Shown here piece after piece: positions 19,713-28,782 of a stretch of DNA of 64,000 bases (its first letter is position 1; every line of letters begins with the position of its first letter). Position numbers and translations under genes: made by a program. The notes beneath the pieces were generated by a model. That model saw only the letters and a list, made by a program, of their open reading frames with translations, did no database searches and was not told where the DNA came from. Source of the DNA: Ancylobacter crimeensis (GTDB taxonomy: Bacteria; Pseudomonadota; Alphaproteobacteria; Rhizobiales; Xanthobacteraceae); NCBI RefSeq assembly GCF_023016805.1, contig NZ_JALKCH010000008.1:52877-116876 (forward strand). The letters are read 5' to 3'.

Positions 19713-20394
19713 GGCACTCTCCCCCGTGACCCGAAGCTCAGATCCAAGGATGCGCCGTCCCGTTCCGCGCCCGTCAAGCGAGCTGAACGCGGCGGTGCAT
19801 CCGCTCGCGGCCGGCGGAGGGTTCCGACGACCGGTATGGAGCCGTGGCAGCGATACGTCCGCGCGCCCATGTGGAGAGGGAGCGACGTTCGACCGATGCC
19901 TTCGCTTGGATGGGGAATGTCCCGATCCGCACGCCCGGCAAGAAGTAGTGCCTCTTCAGTATCGCCCGACCTTTGGAGGGCCGGCAGAGACCAAAAAAGC
20001 CCGCTACGTCGTTGCTTCAAGTCACGTTCCCCGCTGAGAGCGAGGTGCGCCGGTTTCGCCTCCGGCTACCGATCTGGGTGGCGACGTTCCGGCCTCTTGT
20101 CCGGACTACCGCCGATCGGCACGCGACCACAGGCACGTGCGAATATTGGGCGAGGGGTGATGTAGGAAAATCAGCCCGCAGATGCAAGCGGGTTTTCAAG
20201 AAAAATCATTCGGCCGCAGTCCGATGCGCTCGTCGGGGCGCCCCGGGGGATGAAACGGGCCGATCTTGCACCTGAAAATGAAGGGCAGGACGGGGGCGTG
20301 CGCCCCATCCTGTGCAGGCACAGCGTGATTCGCTGTCTTCGCGGAGCCGGGGGCGAAAGAGCGCGGCGTATCGCGCTGCCGGCTAAGAATGACG
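19713..20394 (-). promoter_or_regulatory. Long leader upstream of ornithine decarboxylase, 682 bases without a supported gene
   Basis: No family-like protein is encoded in this stretch. Alphaproteobacterial ornithine decarboxylase genes are often preceded by the structured speF RNA element, and the part nearest the gene (about 19713-20040) is where it would lie. I cannot fold it reliably by eye. A weak hairpin followed by TTTT lies at 20175-20196 on the plus strand. The ODC promoter must also be here. Confidence 0.35.
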
Positions 20395-20646
20395 TCAACC
20401 TTCCACGAAGGGCTCGATGCTCTTCGCCTTCATCACGAAACGGTAGATGCCGTAGATGGCCAGCAGGGCTAGCGTGCCCTCGAAGGCCAGTTCCCACATC
20501 CAGTTCGCGTCGAACAGCGCGGCGATGGCCCAGCCGGCGGCAAGGCCCGCGCCGATCAGTTCGGCACCGAGCAGGATGGCGGCGCTCACCACCGTGGTGA
20601 CATGGTCCCAGCGGATGCGGCGGGTTGCGCTGGCGGCTGCGTTCAT
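20395..20646 (-). CDS. Small two-helix membrane protein, unknown function
   Basis: The 83-residue protein is predicted to span the membrane twice (about residues 16-44 and 50-70) with short polar ends (MNAAASATRRIRWDHV; KAKSIEPFVEG). The clean alternation of charged ends and hydrophobic helices supports a real gene. I do not recognise a functional family. It is divergent from the gamma-glutamyltransferase gene and stands alone on its strand. Confidence 0.72.
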   Translation of the reverse strand: MNAAASATRRIRWDHVTTVVSAAILLGAELIGAGLAAGWAIAALFDANWMWELAFEGTLALLAIYGIYRFVMKAKSIEPFVEG

Positions 20647-20823
20647 CGTCTCGTCGTTCCTGCTTGCCGGGCGGATGGACGCGCAAGCGCGCCGCGGCCG
20701 GGCTCCGGGCTTAAAGGGCGGCCCGCAAACTGCTATGCCCCGGCCCGCCGGTCAAGCATGGCACGCTTCGCGCTTCCGCGAGCGGGCGGGCAGGCGGTCC
20801 GGCGCATGTGACGGAGAGCGCTC

Positions 20824-22419
20824 ATGAGCTATGAAAGCACCTTTGCCGGCCACGGGGTGGTGGCCGCCCCCCATCATCTCGCGAGCGAGGCCGGCGCGAC
20901 GGTGATCGCCGAGGGCGGCAATGCCGTCGAGGCGATGATCGCCGCCGCTGCCGTGATCGCCGTGGTCTATCCGCATATGAACCAGTTCGGCGGCGACGGC
21001 TTCTGGCTGATCCGCGAACCTTCGGGGCGCATCCGCTACATCGAGGCCGCGGGCTTTGCGGGCGAGAAGGCGACGCGCGCCTTCTACGAGGCGCAGGGCT
21101 TCGACCGGATTCCGAGCCGGGGACCGCTCGCCGCGCTCACCGTGCCGGGGCAGATCGGCGGCTGGATGCTGGCGCTGGAGGCGGCCAAGGCGCTGGGCGG
21201 ACGGATGCCGTTGTCGCGCCTCTTGGAGCCGGCCATCGCCTTTGCCCGCAACGGCGCCGCGGTCTCGCGCTCGCAGAGCCGGTTGACGCTGGAGAAGCTG
21301 GCCGAGCTGAAGGATGTGCCCGGCTTCGCGGCGACCTTCCTTGCCGAGGGAAAAGCGCCCGAAACCGGTACCATCCAGCGCTTCCCACGCCTCGCCGACA
21401 CGCTTGCCCATCTCGCTTCCGCCGGGCTGGAGGACTTTTATCGCGGCGATGTCGGACGGGAGATCGCGGCCGATCTGGAGCGCGTCGGCAGCCCGGTGAC
21501 CCGCGCCGATCTCGAGCGTTACCGTGCCGTGCTGCGTCCCCCGCTGAGCGTGAAGCTGGCCGGCATGGAGGTGTTCTCCTCCGCGCCGCCGACGCAGGGG
21601 CTGGCAACGCTGATGATCCTCGGCCAGTTCGATCGGCTGGGCGTGGCGCGGGCCGAGAGCTTCGAGCATGTGCACGGGCTCATCGAGGCGACCAAGCGCG
21701 CCTTTCTGGTGCGCGACCGCGTCATCACCGATTTCGAGCGGATGCGGCACGACGCATCCTCCTTCCTCACCCCGGCGGCGCTGGAGCGCGAGGCGGCGCA
21801 GATCTCGATGCGCCGCGCGCTCGATTGGCCGCAGCCGGCGGGCAAGGGCGACACGGTGTGGCTGGGGGCCGGCGACAAAGGCGGCGTCGCGGTGTCCTAC
21901 ATACAGTCGGTCTATTGGGAGTTCGGCTCCGGCGTCGTTTCGTCGGCGACCGGCGTGCTGATGCAGAATCGCGGCACCTCCTTCGCGCTCGATCCCGCCG
22001 CGCCCAACCCGCTGGAGCCGGGGCGGTGGCCGTTCCACACCCTCAATCCCTGCCTCGCCGAACTGGCGGACGGGCGGGTGATCGCCTTCGGTACCATGGG
22101 CGGGGAAGGCCAGCCGCAGACCAATGCGGCGGTGCTGACCCGGCACGCCCTGTTCGGCGTGCCGCTGGGCGCGGCGATCGAGCGGCCGCGCTGGGTGCTG
22201 GGCCCCACCTGGGGCACCGGCGACATCGGCCTGCGGATCGAGCCCCGTTTCGACGGCGAGCTCTATGACCGTCTGGAACGCGCCGGGCACAATCTCTCCA
22301 TCATCGACGAGCCCTATTCCGACGTGGTGGGCCATGCGGGGGCGGTGATTCTCCACCCGCGCGGGCGCATCGAGGGCGCTCATGACCCGCGCAGCGACGG
22401 CGGTGCGGCGGGGGTCTGA
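20824..22419 (+). CDS. Gamma-glutamyltransferase family protein
   Basis: This 531-residue Ntn-hydrolase is made as one chain that is expected to cleave itself before T344 (KGD-TVWLGAG). GGNAVEAMIAAAAVIAVVYP, MNQFGGDGFW and the late GTMGGEGQPQTNAAVLTRH are typical. No signal peptide is present, unlike E. coli Ggt, so a cytoplasmic role on a small gamma-glutamyl or related amide is more likely. The nucleophile motif TVWL differs from the usual TTH of glutathione-type enzymes, so the substrate may differ too. It lies 79 bases before phnM on the same strand. Confidence 0.9.
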   Translation: MSYESTFAGHGVVAAPHHLASEAGATVIAEGGNAVEAMIAAAAVIAVVYPHMNQFGGDGFWLIREPSGRIRYIEAAGFAGEKATRAFYEAQGFDRIPSRGPLAALTVPGQIGGWMLALEAAKALGGRMPLSRLLEPAIAFARNGAAVSRSQSRLTLEKLAELKDVPGFAATFLAEGKAPETGTIQRFPRLADTLAHLASAGLEDFYRGDVGREIAADLERVGSPVTRADLERYRAVLRPPLSVKLAGMEVFSSAPPTQGLATLMILGQFDRLGVARAESFEHVHGLIEATKRAFLVRDRVITDFERMRHDASSFLTPAALEREAAQISMRRALDWPQPAGKGDTVWLGAGDKGGVAVSYIQSVYWEFGSGVVSSATGVLMQNRGTSFALDPAAPNPLEPGRWPFHTLNPCLAELADGRVIAFGTMGGEGQPQTNAAVLTRHALFGVPLGAAIERPRWVLGPTWGTGDIGLRIEPRFDGELYDRLERAGHNLSIIDEPYSDVVGHAGAVILHPRGRIEGAHDPRSDGGAAGV

Positions 22420-22498
22420 GCCCCCGGTTCCGCAGCGTGCCGGGAGGGGCCCGGCGGCTTCATCGAACGGTCACAGGAACGTGCGAAAGGCCGCGCCC

Positions 22499-23653
22499 AT
22501 GGAAAACAGCTCCATCGAAACCGTCCTGACCAATGCCCGCCTCGTTCTGGCGGATGGCGAGGTGCTGGGCACGCTCGTCCATGCGGGCGGCGTGATCCGG
22601 GCGGTGGAGGAAGGCGTCTCCTCCCTTCCCGCCGCGATCGACTGCGCCGGCGCCTTCCTCGCGCCGGGCCTCATCGACCTGCACACCGACGCGCTGGAAG
22701 GCCATTTCGTGCCCCGGCCCAAGGTGTACTGGCCCGATGCCCGCGCCGCCGCGCTGGCCCATGATGCGCAGGTGGTCGCGTCCGGGGTGACCACCGTATT
22801 CGACGCCATCTGCGCCGGCGGCTTCGATCAGGCCAAGGCATCGCGCCGCGCGCTCTATGACGTGATGCTGGACGCGGTGGAGGACGGCACGCGCGAGGGG
22901 CTGTTCCGCGCCGATCATCGTATCCACCTGCGCTGCGAACTGACCGATCACAGCCTGCCGGAGCTGGTGGAGGTCGCGTTGGGCCGCCCCACCCTTGGCC
23001 TCGCCTCGCTGATGGATCACACGCCCGGCACCCGGCAATGGCGCAATGTGGAGCATCTGAAGGTCTATCTCACCGGCATCGGCAAGGGCGGTGCGGAGAT
23101 CGACCGCGAGGTCGAGGACCGGATCGTAAGGGCGCGCGGCGCGGTGGCCGGCAATCACGCGCAGATGGTCGCGGTGCTCACCGCCGCCGGGCTGGTGCTG
23201 GCGAGCCATGACGACACCACGCCCGACCACGTCGACGAAGCGGTGCGGGCCGGCTGCACCATCTCCGAATTCCCCACCACGCTGGAGGCGGCGCGCGCGG
23301 CGAAGGCGGCGGGGCTCGCCACGGTGGGCGGCTCGCCCAATGTGGTGCGGGGCGGCTCGCATTCCGGCGGCGTCGCCATCCGCGATCTTGCGGCCGAGGG
23401 GCTGATCGACTGCCTCGCCTCCGATTATGTCCCGGCGAGCCTGCTGCAGGGCGCTCTGGCCCTGACCCGCGCGCCCGGCCTGCCGCTTCACGAGGCCTTC
23501 GCGCTGGTGACGGCCCGCCCGGCAGCGCTGGCGCGGCTCGGCGATCGCGGCACGCTGGCGACCGGACTGCGCGCCGACCTGATCCGGTTCGATGTCCTCG
23601 GCGGCACGCCGGTCGTGCGGGAGGTGACCTGTGCCGGCCGTCGCGTCTTCTAG
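22499..23653 (+). CDS. phnM: Alpha-D-ribose 1-methylphosphonate 5-triphosphate diphosphatase
   Basis: The 384-residue amidohydrolase-fold enzyme belongs to the carbon-phosphorus lyase pathway. It releases pyrophosphate from ribose 1-methylphosphonate 5-triphosphate. Metal-site segments are GLIDLHTDALEGHFVPRPKV near residue 60, MDHTPGTRQW, LASHDDTTPDHVDEA and LASDYVPASLLQGAL. The DHTPG and HSGGVAIRDLA phrases separate PhnM from other amidohydrolases. The genes that follow are phosphonate-associated, but phnGHIJKL are not in the window. Confidence 0.93.
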   Translation: MENSSIETVLTNARLVLADGEVLGTLVHAGGVIRAVEEGVSSLPAAIDCAGAFLAPGLIDLHTDALEGHFVPRPKVYWPDARAAALAHDAQVVASGVTTVFDAICAGGFDQAKASRRALYDVMLDAVEDGTREGLFRADHRIHLRCELTDHSLPELVEVALGRPTLGLASLMDHTPGTRQWRNVEHLKVYLTGIGKGGAEIDREVEDRIVRARGAVAGNHAQMVAVLTAAGLVLASHDDTTPDHVDEAVRAGCTISEFPTTLEAARAAKAAGLATVGGSPNVVRGGSHSGGVAIRDLAAEGLIDCLASDYVPASLLQGALALTRAPGLPLHEAFALVTARPAALARLGDRGTLATGLRADLIRFDVLGGTPVVREVTCAGRRVF

Positions 23654-23768
23654 TCTCCGCCCGGTGGACGCCGGCGCCGCGGACGTGGCAGAGCGTGTCG
23701 TCGCCCGGCCGTCGGTCCGGCCGAATCGCTGCGCGTTGCTGCGCGACCTGTTTCAGGAGGAGGCCATC

Positions 23769-24515
23769 ATGAGCGAGGCGCTTCCCGTTTCGATACGCGC
23801 GGCCGAAGCCGGTCCTTCCGCGTCGCGCTATGCGGTCTATTACGCACCCGCGGCGGCGAGGCCGCTCTGGCGCTTCGGTTCGCGCGTCATCGGCTATGAT
23901 GCCGAGACCGGCGAGGATCTGGAGTCCCCGCCACTGCGCCATTTCGATGCCGAAAGCTGGCGCGCGGTTACCGCCGATCCGCGGCGCTACGGCTTCCACG
24001 GCACGCTGAAGGCGCCGTTCCGCCTCGCACCCGGCCATGACGAGGCGGGGCTTCGGGCGAGCTGCGCGCGCTTTGCCGCCAGCCGGCCGCGCTTTGCCTG
24101 TGCCGGCGTTGCGGTGTCCTCGATCGGCCGCTTCCTCGCCCTGCGGACCGTGCAGCCCTGCGCCGGCATCGACCGCCTGGCGGCCGGCGCGGTTTCCGCC
24201 TTCGATGCCTTCCGCGCCCCGCTGAATGAAGCGGAAATGGAGAAGCGGCTGCGCGCGCCCCTGACCGAGCGCCAGCGCGATTATCTGGCGCGCTGGGGCT
24301 ATCCCTATGTGATGGACGAGTTCCGCTTCCACATGACCCTGACCGGGGCGATGGACGAGGCCACGCGCAGCCGTGCCGAGGACGAGCTGCGCGCATTGTT
24401 CGCCGAGAGCGAGGCCGACGGCCCGCTGATCGTCGCCGAGATCGCGCTCTACCGGCAGGAGGCGAAGCCCGGCGCGCGCTTCCGGCTGATCGAGCGCTTC
24501 CCGCTCGGCGCCTGA
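23769..24515 (+). CDS. DUF1045 / putative phosphonate metabolism 2H-phosphoesterase
   Basis: The 248-residue protein belongs to the DUF1045 family found in phosphonate operons. Two HxT motifs, FHGTLKAPF (H76) and FHMTLTG (H187), are those of the 2H phosphoesterase superfamily, which opens cyclic phosphates. A role acting on the cyclic ribose phosphate product of C-P lyase, in place of PhnP, is plausible but inferred. A strong CAGGAGGAGG precedes the ATG. The frame extends upstream into the end of phnM, but without family-like sequence. Confidence 0.88.
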   Translation: MSEALPVSIRAAEAGPSASRYAVYYAPAAARPLWRFGSRVIGYDAETGEDLESPPLRHFDAESWRAVTADPRRYGFHGTLKAPFRLAPGHDEAGLRASCARFAASRPRFACAGVAVSSIGRFLALRTVQPCAGIDRLAAGAVSAFDAFRAPLNEAEMEKRLRAPLTERQRDYLARWGYPYVMDEFRFHMTLTGAMDEATRSRAEDELRALFAESEADGPLIVAEIALYRQEAKPGARFRLIERFPLGA

Positions 24516-24526
24516 GGGCCGGTGTC

Positions 24527-25118
24527 ATGGCGAAGCTGGGTGTCGAGCCGCTCATCGATCCGAGTGCCGAGGTAACGGGTTCGACGCTCGGCCGATACAC
24601 CGAGATCGGCCCGCGCACGCGGCTGCTGGAGGTCGAGCTCGGCGATTATTCCTATGTGGTGAACGACGCCGACATCGCCTATGCGCGGATCGGCCGCTTC
24701 GTCTCGATCGCCGCCATGACCCGCATCAATCCGGGCAACCACCCGATGGAGCGGGCCAGCCAGTCGCATTTCACCTATCGCGCTTCGGCCTATTTCGACG
24801 ATGCGGAAGACGAAGAGAGCTTCTTCGCCTGGCGCCGCGGCCAGGGTGTGACCATCGGCCATGACGTCTGGATCGGCCATGGCGCCATCGTGCGGCGCGG
24901 TGGTCGCGGCCGGCGCGGTGGTGACGAAGGACGTGCCCGCCTATGCCGTCGTCGTCGGTGTGCCGGCACGGCCGGTGCGCGAGCGTTTTGCTCCCGCCAT
25001 CGTCGAGCGGCTGACGGCGCTCGCCTGGTGGGACTGGGACCATGCGCGGCTGCGTGGTGCGCTGGAGGATTTCCGCCGGCTGGATGTGGCGGCCTTCCTC
25101 GAGAGACACGGCGCTTGA
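24527..25118 (+). pseudogene. Phosphonate-associated hexapeptide transferase, frameshifted
   Basis: The first frame (from 24527) reads as a left-handed beta-helix acyltransferase up to VWIGHGAIV near 24893. It then turns into Arg/Gly-rich nonsense. The proper sequence resumes in another frame as GAVVAAGAVVTKDVPAYAVV and runs to 25118. About eight residues expected between (a LPGVTVGT-like hexapeptide turn) are missing, so a deletion of about 23 bases fits better than a single-base error. The protein belongs to the transferase family linked to phosphonate operons, which fits phnM and DUF1045 upstream. The product would lack its C-terminal helix and is probably inactive. Confidence 0.8.
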
Positions 25119-25271
25119 GGTGACGGTCGCTTACGAGGTACCCAAACACCATATACCGTGTACCGTGATATTTTCCTTTATTTTCCGTAGGTAAGAGATG
25201 CTGCTGACGGTTGCGCTCGGCGGAGCCAGCCGCTTAAGTCCGCTTCCTGTTCTTTCGGAGGGAGCGAGCCG

Positions 25272-26267
25272 ATGGCTTTCGGGACTGCGCCACCCGGCAG
25301 CGGCGCCGGAGAGGTCGACCGGATTCTCGATCGCCGGCGGTTGCGCCGGAAGCTCGCCTTCTGGCGCGTGTTCGGTGCGCTGATGCTGGTCGGCCTGCTG
25401 GCGATTTTCGCCGGCTGGTGGTCGGGCGAGGGCGTGTCGCGCCAGCAGCCCCATGTGGCGCGGGTCTTCCTCGGCGGCACCATCCGCGCCGAGCGCGAGC
25501 GGGTGGAGATGCTCGACGACATCGCCAAATCCGGGGCCCGCGCGGTCATCATCGCCATCGACAGCCCGGGCGGCACCGTGGTCGGTTCGCAGGCGCTCTT
25601 CGACGCGCTGCGCCGGCTGAATGCCGCCAAGCCGGTGGTCGGCGTGGTGGAGGGCATGGCGGCGTCCGGCGCCTATATCGCCGCGCTCGGTACCGAGAGG
25701 ATCTTCGCCCCGCGCAATGCGCTGGTCGGCTCGATCGGCGTGCTGTTCCAGTACCCCGACGTGACCGGGCTGATGAAGAGGGTCGGCGTGTCGCTGGAGG
25801 AGATCAAGTCGAGCCCGCTCAAGGCGGCGCCGAACGGCCTGACCCCGACCCCGCCCGGCGCGCGCGAGGCGGTCGCCTCCATGGTCGGCGACAGCTACGC
25901 CTGGTTCCGCGACCTGGTGGCCGAGCGCCGGCATATTTCCGGGGAGACGTTGGAGAAGGCGGCGGATGGGCGCGTCTTCACCGCGCATCAGGCCCTGCCG
26001 CTGGGTCTGGTCGACGAACTGGGCGACGAGCGCGCCGCCCGGGCCTGGCTTGCGCGCGAGAAGGGCGTGCCGGAAGATCTGGGCCTGCGGGAGTGGAGCA
26101 CGGGCCGCTCGGGCGATGGTTTCCGCTGGCTCCACGCCGCTGCCGCGGGCCTCGACGGGCTGGGTCTCGGGGCTTTTGCGCGCTTTATCGAGAGCGCAGG
26201 CGAGGCGGCGACGGTCGGGCGCCTTGACGGTCTTCTGGCCCTCTGGCACCCTCGCCCGGGTGAGTGA
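25272..26267 (+). CDS. sppA: Signal peptide peptidase SppA
   Basis: This 331-residue membrane-bound serine protease of the S49 family degrades cleaved signal peptides. One N-terminal transmembrane helix (about residues 30-50) anchors it. The Ser/Lys dyad is visible as S132 in EGMAASGAYIAA and K184 in SSPLKAAPNG; DSPGGTVVGS and LVGSIGVL are also conserved. It is the short, single-domain form. ihfB and lapA follow on the same strand. Confidence 0.94.
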   Translation: MAFGTAPPGSGAGEVDRILDRRRLRRKLAFWRVFGALMLVGLLAIFAGWWSGEGVSRQQPHVARVFLGGTIRAERERVEMLDDIAKSGARAVIIAIDSPGGTVVGSQALFDALRRLNAAKPVVGVVEGMAASGAYIAALGTERIFAPRNALVGSIGVLFQYPDVTGLMKRVGVSLEEIKSSPLKAAPNGLTPTPPGAREAVASMVGDSYAWFRDLVAERRHISGETLEKAADGRVFTAHQALPLGLVDELGDERAARAWLAREKGVPEDLGLREWSTGRSGDGFRWLHAAAAGLDGLGLGAFARFIESAGEAATVGRLDGLLALWHPRPGE

Positions 26268-26340
26268 TGGCCAGTAAACCATTTGAAAAAATTGGTATTT
26301 TGGTTAGGACGACACATTTCGTCAGGGGGACTGGGCGTCG

Positions 26341-26634
26341 ATGATCAAGTCCGAACTGGTCCAGCGGATCGCCGAGGCGAATCCGCACCTCTATCAGCGT
26401 GACGTCGAGAACATCGTGAATGCGATTCTCGACGAGATCGTCGCGGCGCTGGCACGAGGGGATCGCGTGGAACTTCGCGGCTTCGGAGCATTTTCCGTCA
26501 AGAGCCGGCCGGCGCGTACCGGGCGCAATCCGCGCACGGGCGAGCATGTGGCTGTCGACGGCAAGGCCGTGCCCTATTTCAAGACGGGCAAGGAAATGCG
26601 CGAGCGCCTGAACGGCGGTCTCGATCTCGAATAA
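26341..26634 (+). CDS. ihfB: Integration host factor subunit beta
   Basis: This 97-residue DNA-bending protein begins [20 protein letters not shown], with [14 protein letters not shown] and the wedge [13 protein letters not shown] carrying the intercalating proline. It forms the IHF heterodimer with IhfA and sharply bends DNA at promoters, replication and recombination sites. It lies between sppA and lapA, the usual alphaproteobacterial order. Confidence 0.97.
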   Translation: MIKSELVQRIAEANPHLYQRDVENIVNAILDEIVAALARGDRVELRGFGAFSVKSRPARTGRNPRTGEHVAVDGKAVPYFKTGKEMRERLNGGLDLE

Positions 26635-26685
26635 AGGGCGCGGCCGCCGTGGCGTGGCCGCCCGCAATGCTTGAAGGAGCTCGAC

Positions 26686-27060
26686 GTGCTGCGTCGCATC
26701 GGCCTCATCCTCATCGTCCTGCCGCTTTCGCTCGTCGCGATCCTGCTCGCGGTGGCGAATCGGCAGGCGGTCGCGGTGAACCTCGACCCCTTTGCCGGAA
26801 GCTATGGCATCGAGGTGCCGCTGTTCCTGCTGGTGTTCGGCAGCCTGATCCTCGGCGTCGTGCTGGGCGGGGTCGCGGTGTGGGCCGGACAGCTCCGCTA
26901 TCGCCGTGCCGCACGCCGCGCCCGCCGCGATGCCCGCGACGCCGAGAGGGAGGCGGGCGAACTGCGCGAGCGCATGGCGGCGATGACCGATCCTGACGGG
27001 CGCGGTGTGCCCGGCGTGGCCGCCGGCTATGCCATCACCGACCGGCGCAACGCGGCCTGA
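26686..27060 (+). CDS. LapA-family (DUF1049) membrane protein
   Basis: This 124-residue protein has two transmembrane helices (about residues 6-24 and 41-66) and a C-terminal Arg/Glu-rich coiled-coil tail ending RRNAA. This is the LapA/YciS architecture linked to lipopolysaccharide assembly control. The GTG at 26686 is chosen because AAGGAG sits 6 bases upstream. An earlier TTG overlaps that ribosome-binding site and is unlikely. In related genomes trpF follows; here trpF lies 26.6 kb away. Confidence 0.88.
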   Translation: MLRRIGLILIVLPLSLVAILLAVANRQAVAVNLDPFAGSYGIEVPLFLLVFGSLILGVVLGGVAVWAGQLRYRRAARRARRDARDAEREAGELRERMAAMTDPDGRGVPGVAAGYAITDRRNAA

Positions 27061-27756
27061 GCCGGGCCGAGCCTCGCCTCGATCTCGTCCATATGAGAGC
27101 TGCGTTCGCCTGCGTGGCGCCCACCGTCGTCACCCGCCGCCGCTCGGATGGCTGCGGCCCGTAGGTGGCGGCTGTGGCGACGGAGGCCCGTGTTGCGGCC
27201 GGCGGGAGGCTGCCGGTTTCTCGCGTGACGATCCCTTCCGTATCGTGCCATCGCTGATGCCGGGGCGGGCATTTCCGGCGTCGCGCACAGCTGTGCAGGG
27301 CCGCGGGCTTCACGCAGCGGCATGACGTGCGACACAATGCCATGATTCCGCCTCGTTCTGTCCGCCCTCCAAGGCGGGGCGGTGCCGTCTGCACATCCCG
27401 ATTCACGCCCGCTCGGCCTCATGTCGTCGGCTTCCGGCAGGGAGATGGATGGCCGGCCTTCGGCTGCGTTTTTTCGAAGCGATTCAAGGGCACGGTGCCG
27501 GTTCCGGAGCGATCGGGCGGCATCCGGGTGATGCGCACCCACCGGTCTATACCCGGCTCAGTTTGTTTAAAAATCAGGCGATATGAAAATATTTGAAGCA
27601 AAATTTTCGCTCGCATGTTGGGCAGTTGGCTAATCGCGCGCCATATTTTTTCTTGCGAAGTTCGTTTGTTGCCTTTAGAGAAAGGTTTGTCGGATCGCAC
27701 CCGGCAGAGAAGTGCGACCGCGCTACTGGTTGGAAAGCGCCTAGAGGACATCCCCC
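27061..27756. promoter_or_regulatory. Intergenic region upstream of mauF with AT-rich promoter zone
   Basis: No credible gene is seen in these 696 bases. The last 200 bases are clearly more AT-rich than the surroundings (runs such as AAAATATTTGAAGCAAAATT and CATATTTTTTC). They contain a CCTTT-AGAG-AAAGG inverted repeat at 27672-27685, about 70 bases before mauF. This is the likely promoter and operator zone of the mau operon. A divergent mauR, found at this place in Paracoccus, is absent. Confidence 0.5.
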
Positions 27757-28614
27757 ATGACCACTTTAGCGCCCTCGGAAGGGGGCGAAGCGCTCGTGCT
27801 CGCCCGCACCACCGTCGAAGGCATTCCCGATTGCGTCGTGTTTCCGCACGAGCAGTCACGGGGCATGCGCGTTGCCACGTTGCTCGCCTCGGCGGCACTG
27901 GGCGTCGGTGTCGCCGCCATCGGCTCGCGCCATCCGGGTGCCGAACCCCTCGGGATCGGCCTTCTGCTCGGCCTGACCTTCATGGGCGGCCTGCTCTCGA
28001 CCTGGTCGCCCTGCGGCTATTCGAGCCTGTGCCTGCTGCGGCCGAGCGGCAACTATTCTCCGCGCTCCCTCCTGCGCTACACGCCGACCGTGCTGCTGCA
28101 TGGCCTCGGCTACGCCGCCGGCGCGGTCGTACTTGGCGGCGCGCTGGGATTTGCCGGCTCAATGGCCGGCTTCGCGGGGGCCTCGCTGGCGGCCGCCATC
28201 GGACTGGGCCTCGTCGCGCTGCTCTATGGCGCCCATCAGCTCGGCTTCGTGAAGGTGCCGTATCCGCAGCGCCGTGCGCAGGTGCCTCATGACGCCCGGC
28301 AGCGGTTCCCCAAGTGGTTCATCGGCGGGCTCTACGGTTTCTCGCTCGGTCTGAACTACCTGACCTATGTGCAGACACCGATCCTCTATCTCGTCACCGC
28401 TGCTGCCGTGCTCAGCGGGTATGTCGTCACCGCGATCGCGCTGTTCGCCGTCTTCAATGCCGGCCGCTTCCTGCCGATCCTGGTGAATTACCTGCCCGTC
28501 CGCGATATCGACGTGCAGAACTGGCTGGCGCGCCGCCAGGAAGGCGCCGCGCTGCTCGACGGCGCCCTGCTCGTGGCCTTCGGTGCCGCGCTGCTGACCC
28601 TGGCCACGCTCTAG
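27757..28614 (+). CDS. mauF: Methylamine utilization protein MauF
   Basis: This 285-residue integral membrane protein of the CcdA/DsbD-transmembrane type has about six helices, with the conserved LLSTWSPCGYSSLCLLRPSG in the first pair and a long GLNYLTYVQTPILYL later. It is required for production of methylamine dehydrogenase, presumably by moving reducing or oxidising equivalents across the membrane to help form the many disulfides of the light chain. First gene of the mau operon; 168 bases separate it from mauB. Confidence 0.94.
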   Translation: MTTLAPSEGGEALVLARTTVEGIPDCVVFPHEQSRGMRVATLLASAALGVGVAAIGSRHPGAEPLGIGLLLGLTFMGGLLSTWSPCGYSSLCLLRPSGNYSPRSLLRYTPTVLLHGLGYAAGAVVLGGALGFAGSMAGFAGASLAAAIGLGLVALLYGAHQLGFVKVPYPQRRAQVPHDARQRFPKWFIGGLYGFSLGLNYLTYVQTPILYLVTAAAVLSGYVVTAIALFAVFNAGRFLPILVNYLPVRDIDVQNWLARRQEGAALLDGALLVAFGAALLTLATL

Positions 28615-28692
28615 CGGCGGTCACGGTCAGGTCGGAACCCGCCTGATCGACGGAAAGCGCTCGGTTCGACCACGTCCGCGGGCGACAATCGA

Positions 28693-28723
28693 GCGGCTTG
28701 CCCGGAGCACGCTCCGGTGCCGC
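28693..28723 (+). other. Hairpin between mauF and mauB
   Basis: CCGGAGC and GCTCCGG pair around a 2-base centre (28702-28717), flanked by GCGGC and GCCGC arms that lengthen the stem. No T-run follows, so an mRNA processing or stabilising role at the 5' side of mauB is more likely than termination. Confidence 0.4.
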
Positions 28724-28782
28724 CGCGGTCCGCGCCCTCTTCATCACTCGTCTCTGTTCGCCGTCGCCTCAAGGAGGAAATG

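Noticed and set aside
17601..20165. Very long open frame on the plus strand (854 residues) across the polyamine genes
   Set aside because: It lies antisense to three well-recognised genes, has Arg/Gly/Glu-rich low-information sequence and no family features; it is a codon-bias shadow of high-GC DNA.
20175..20196. Small hairpin followed by TTTT on the plus strand
   Set aside because: The stem is only 5 bp with an 8-base loop and no plus-strand gene ends nearby.
27027..27542. Minus-strand frame upstream of mauF considered as a mauR remnant
   Set aside because: No helix-turn-helix or LysR effector sequence can be seen in it.
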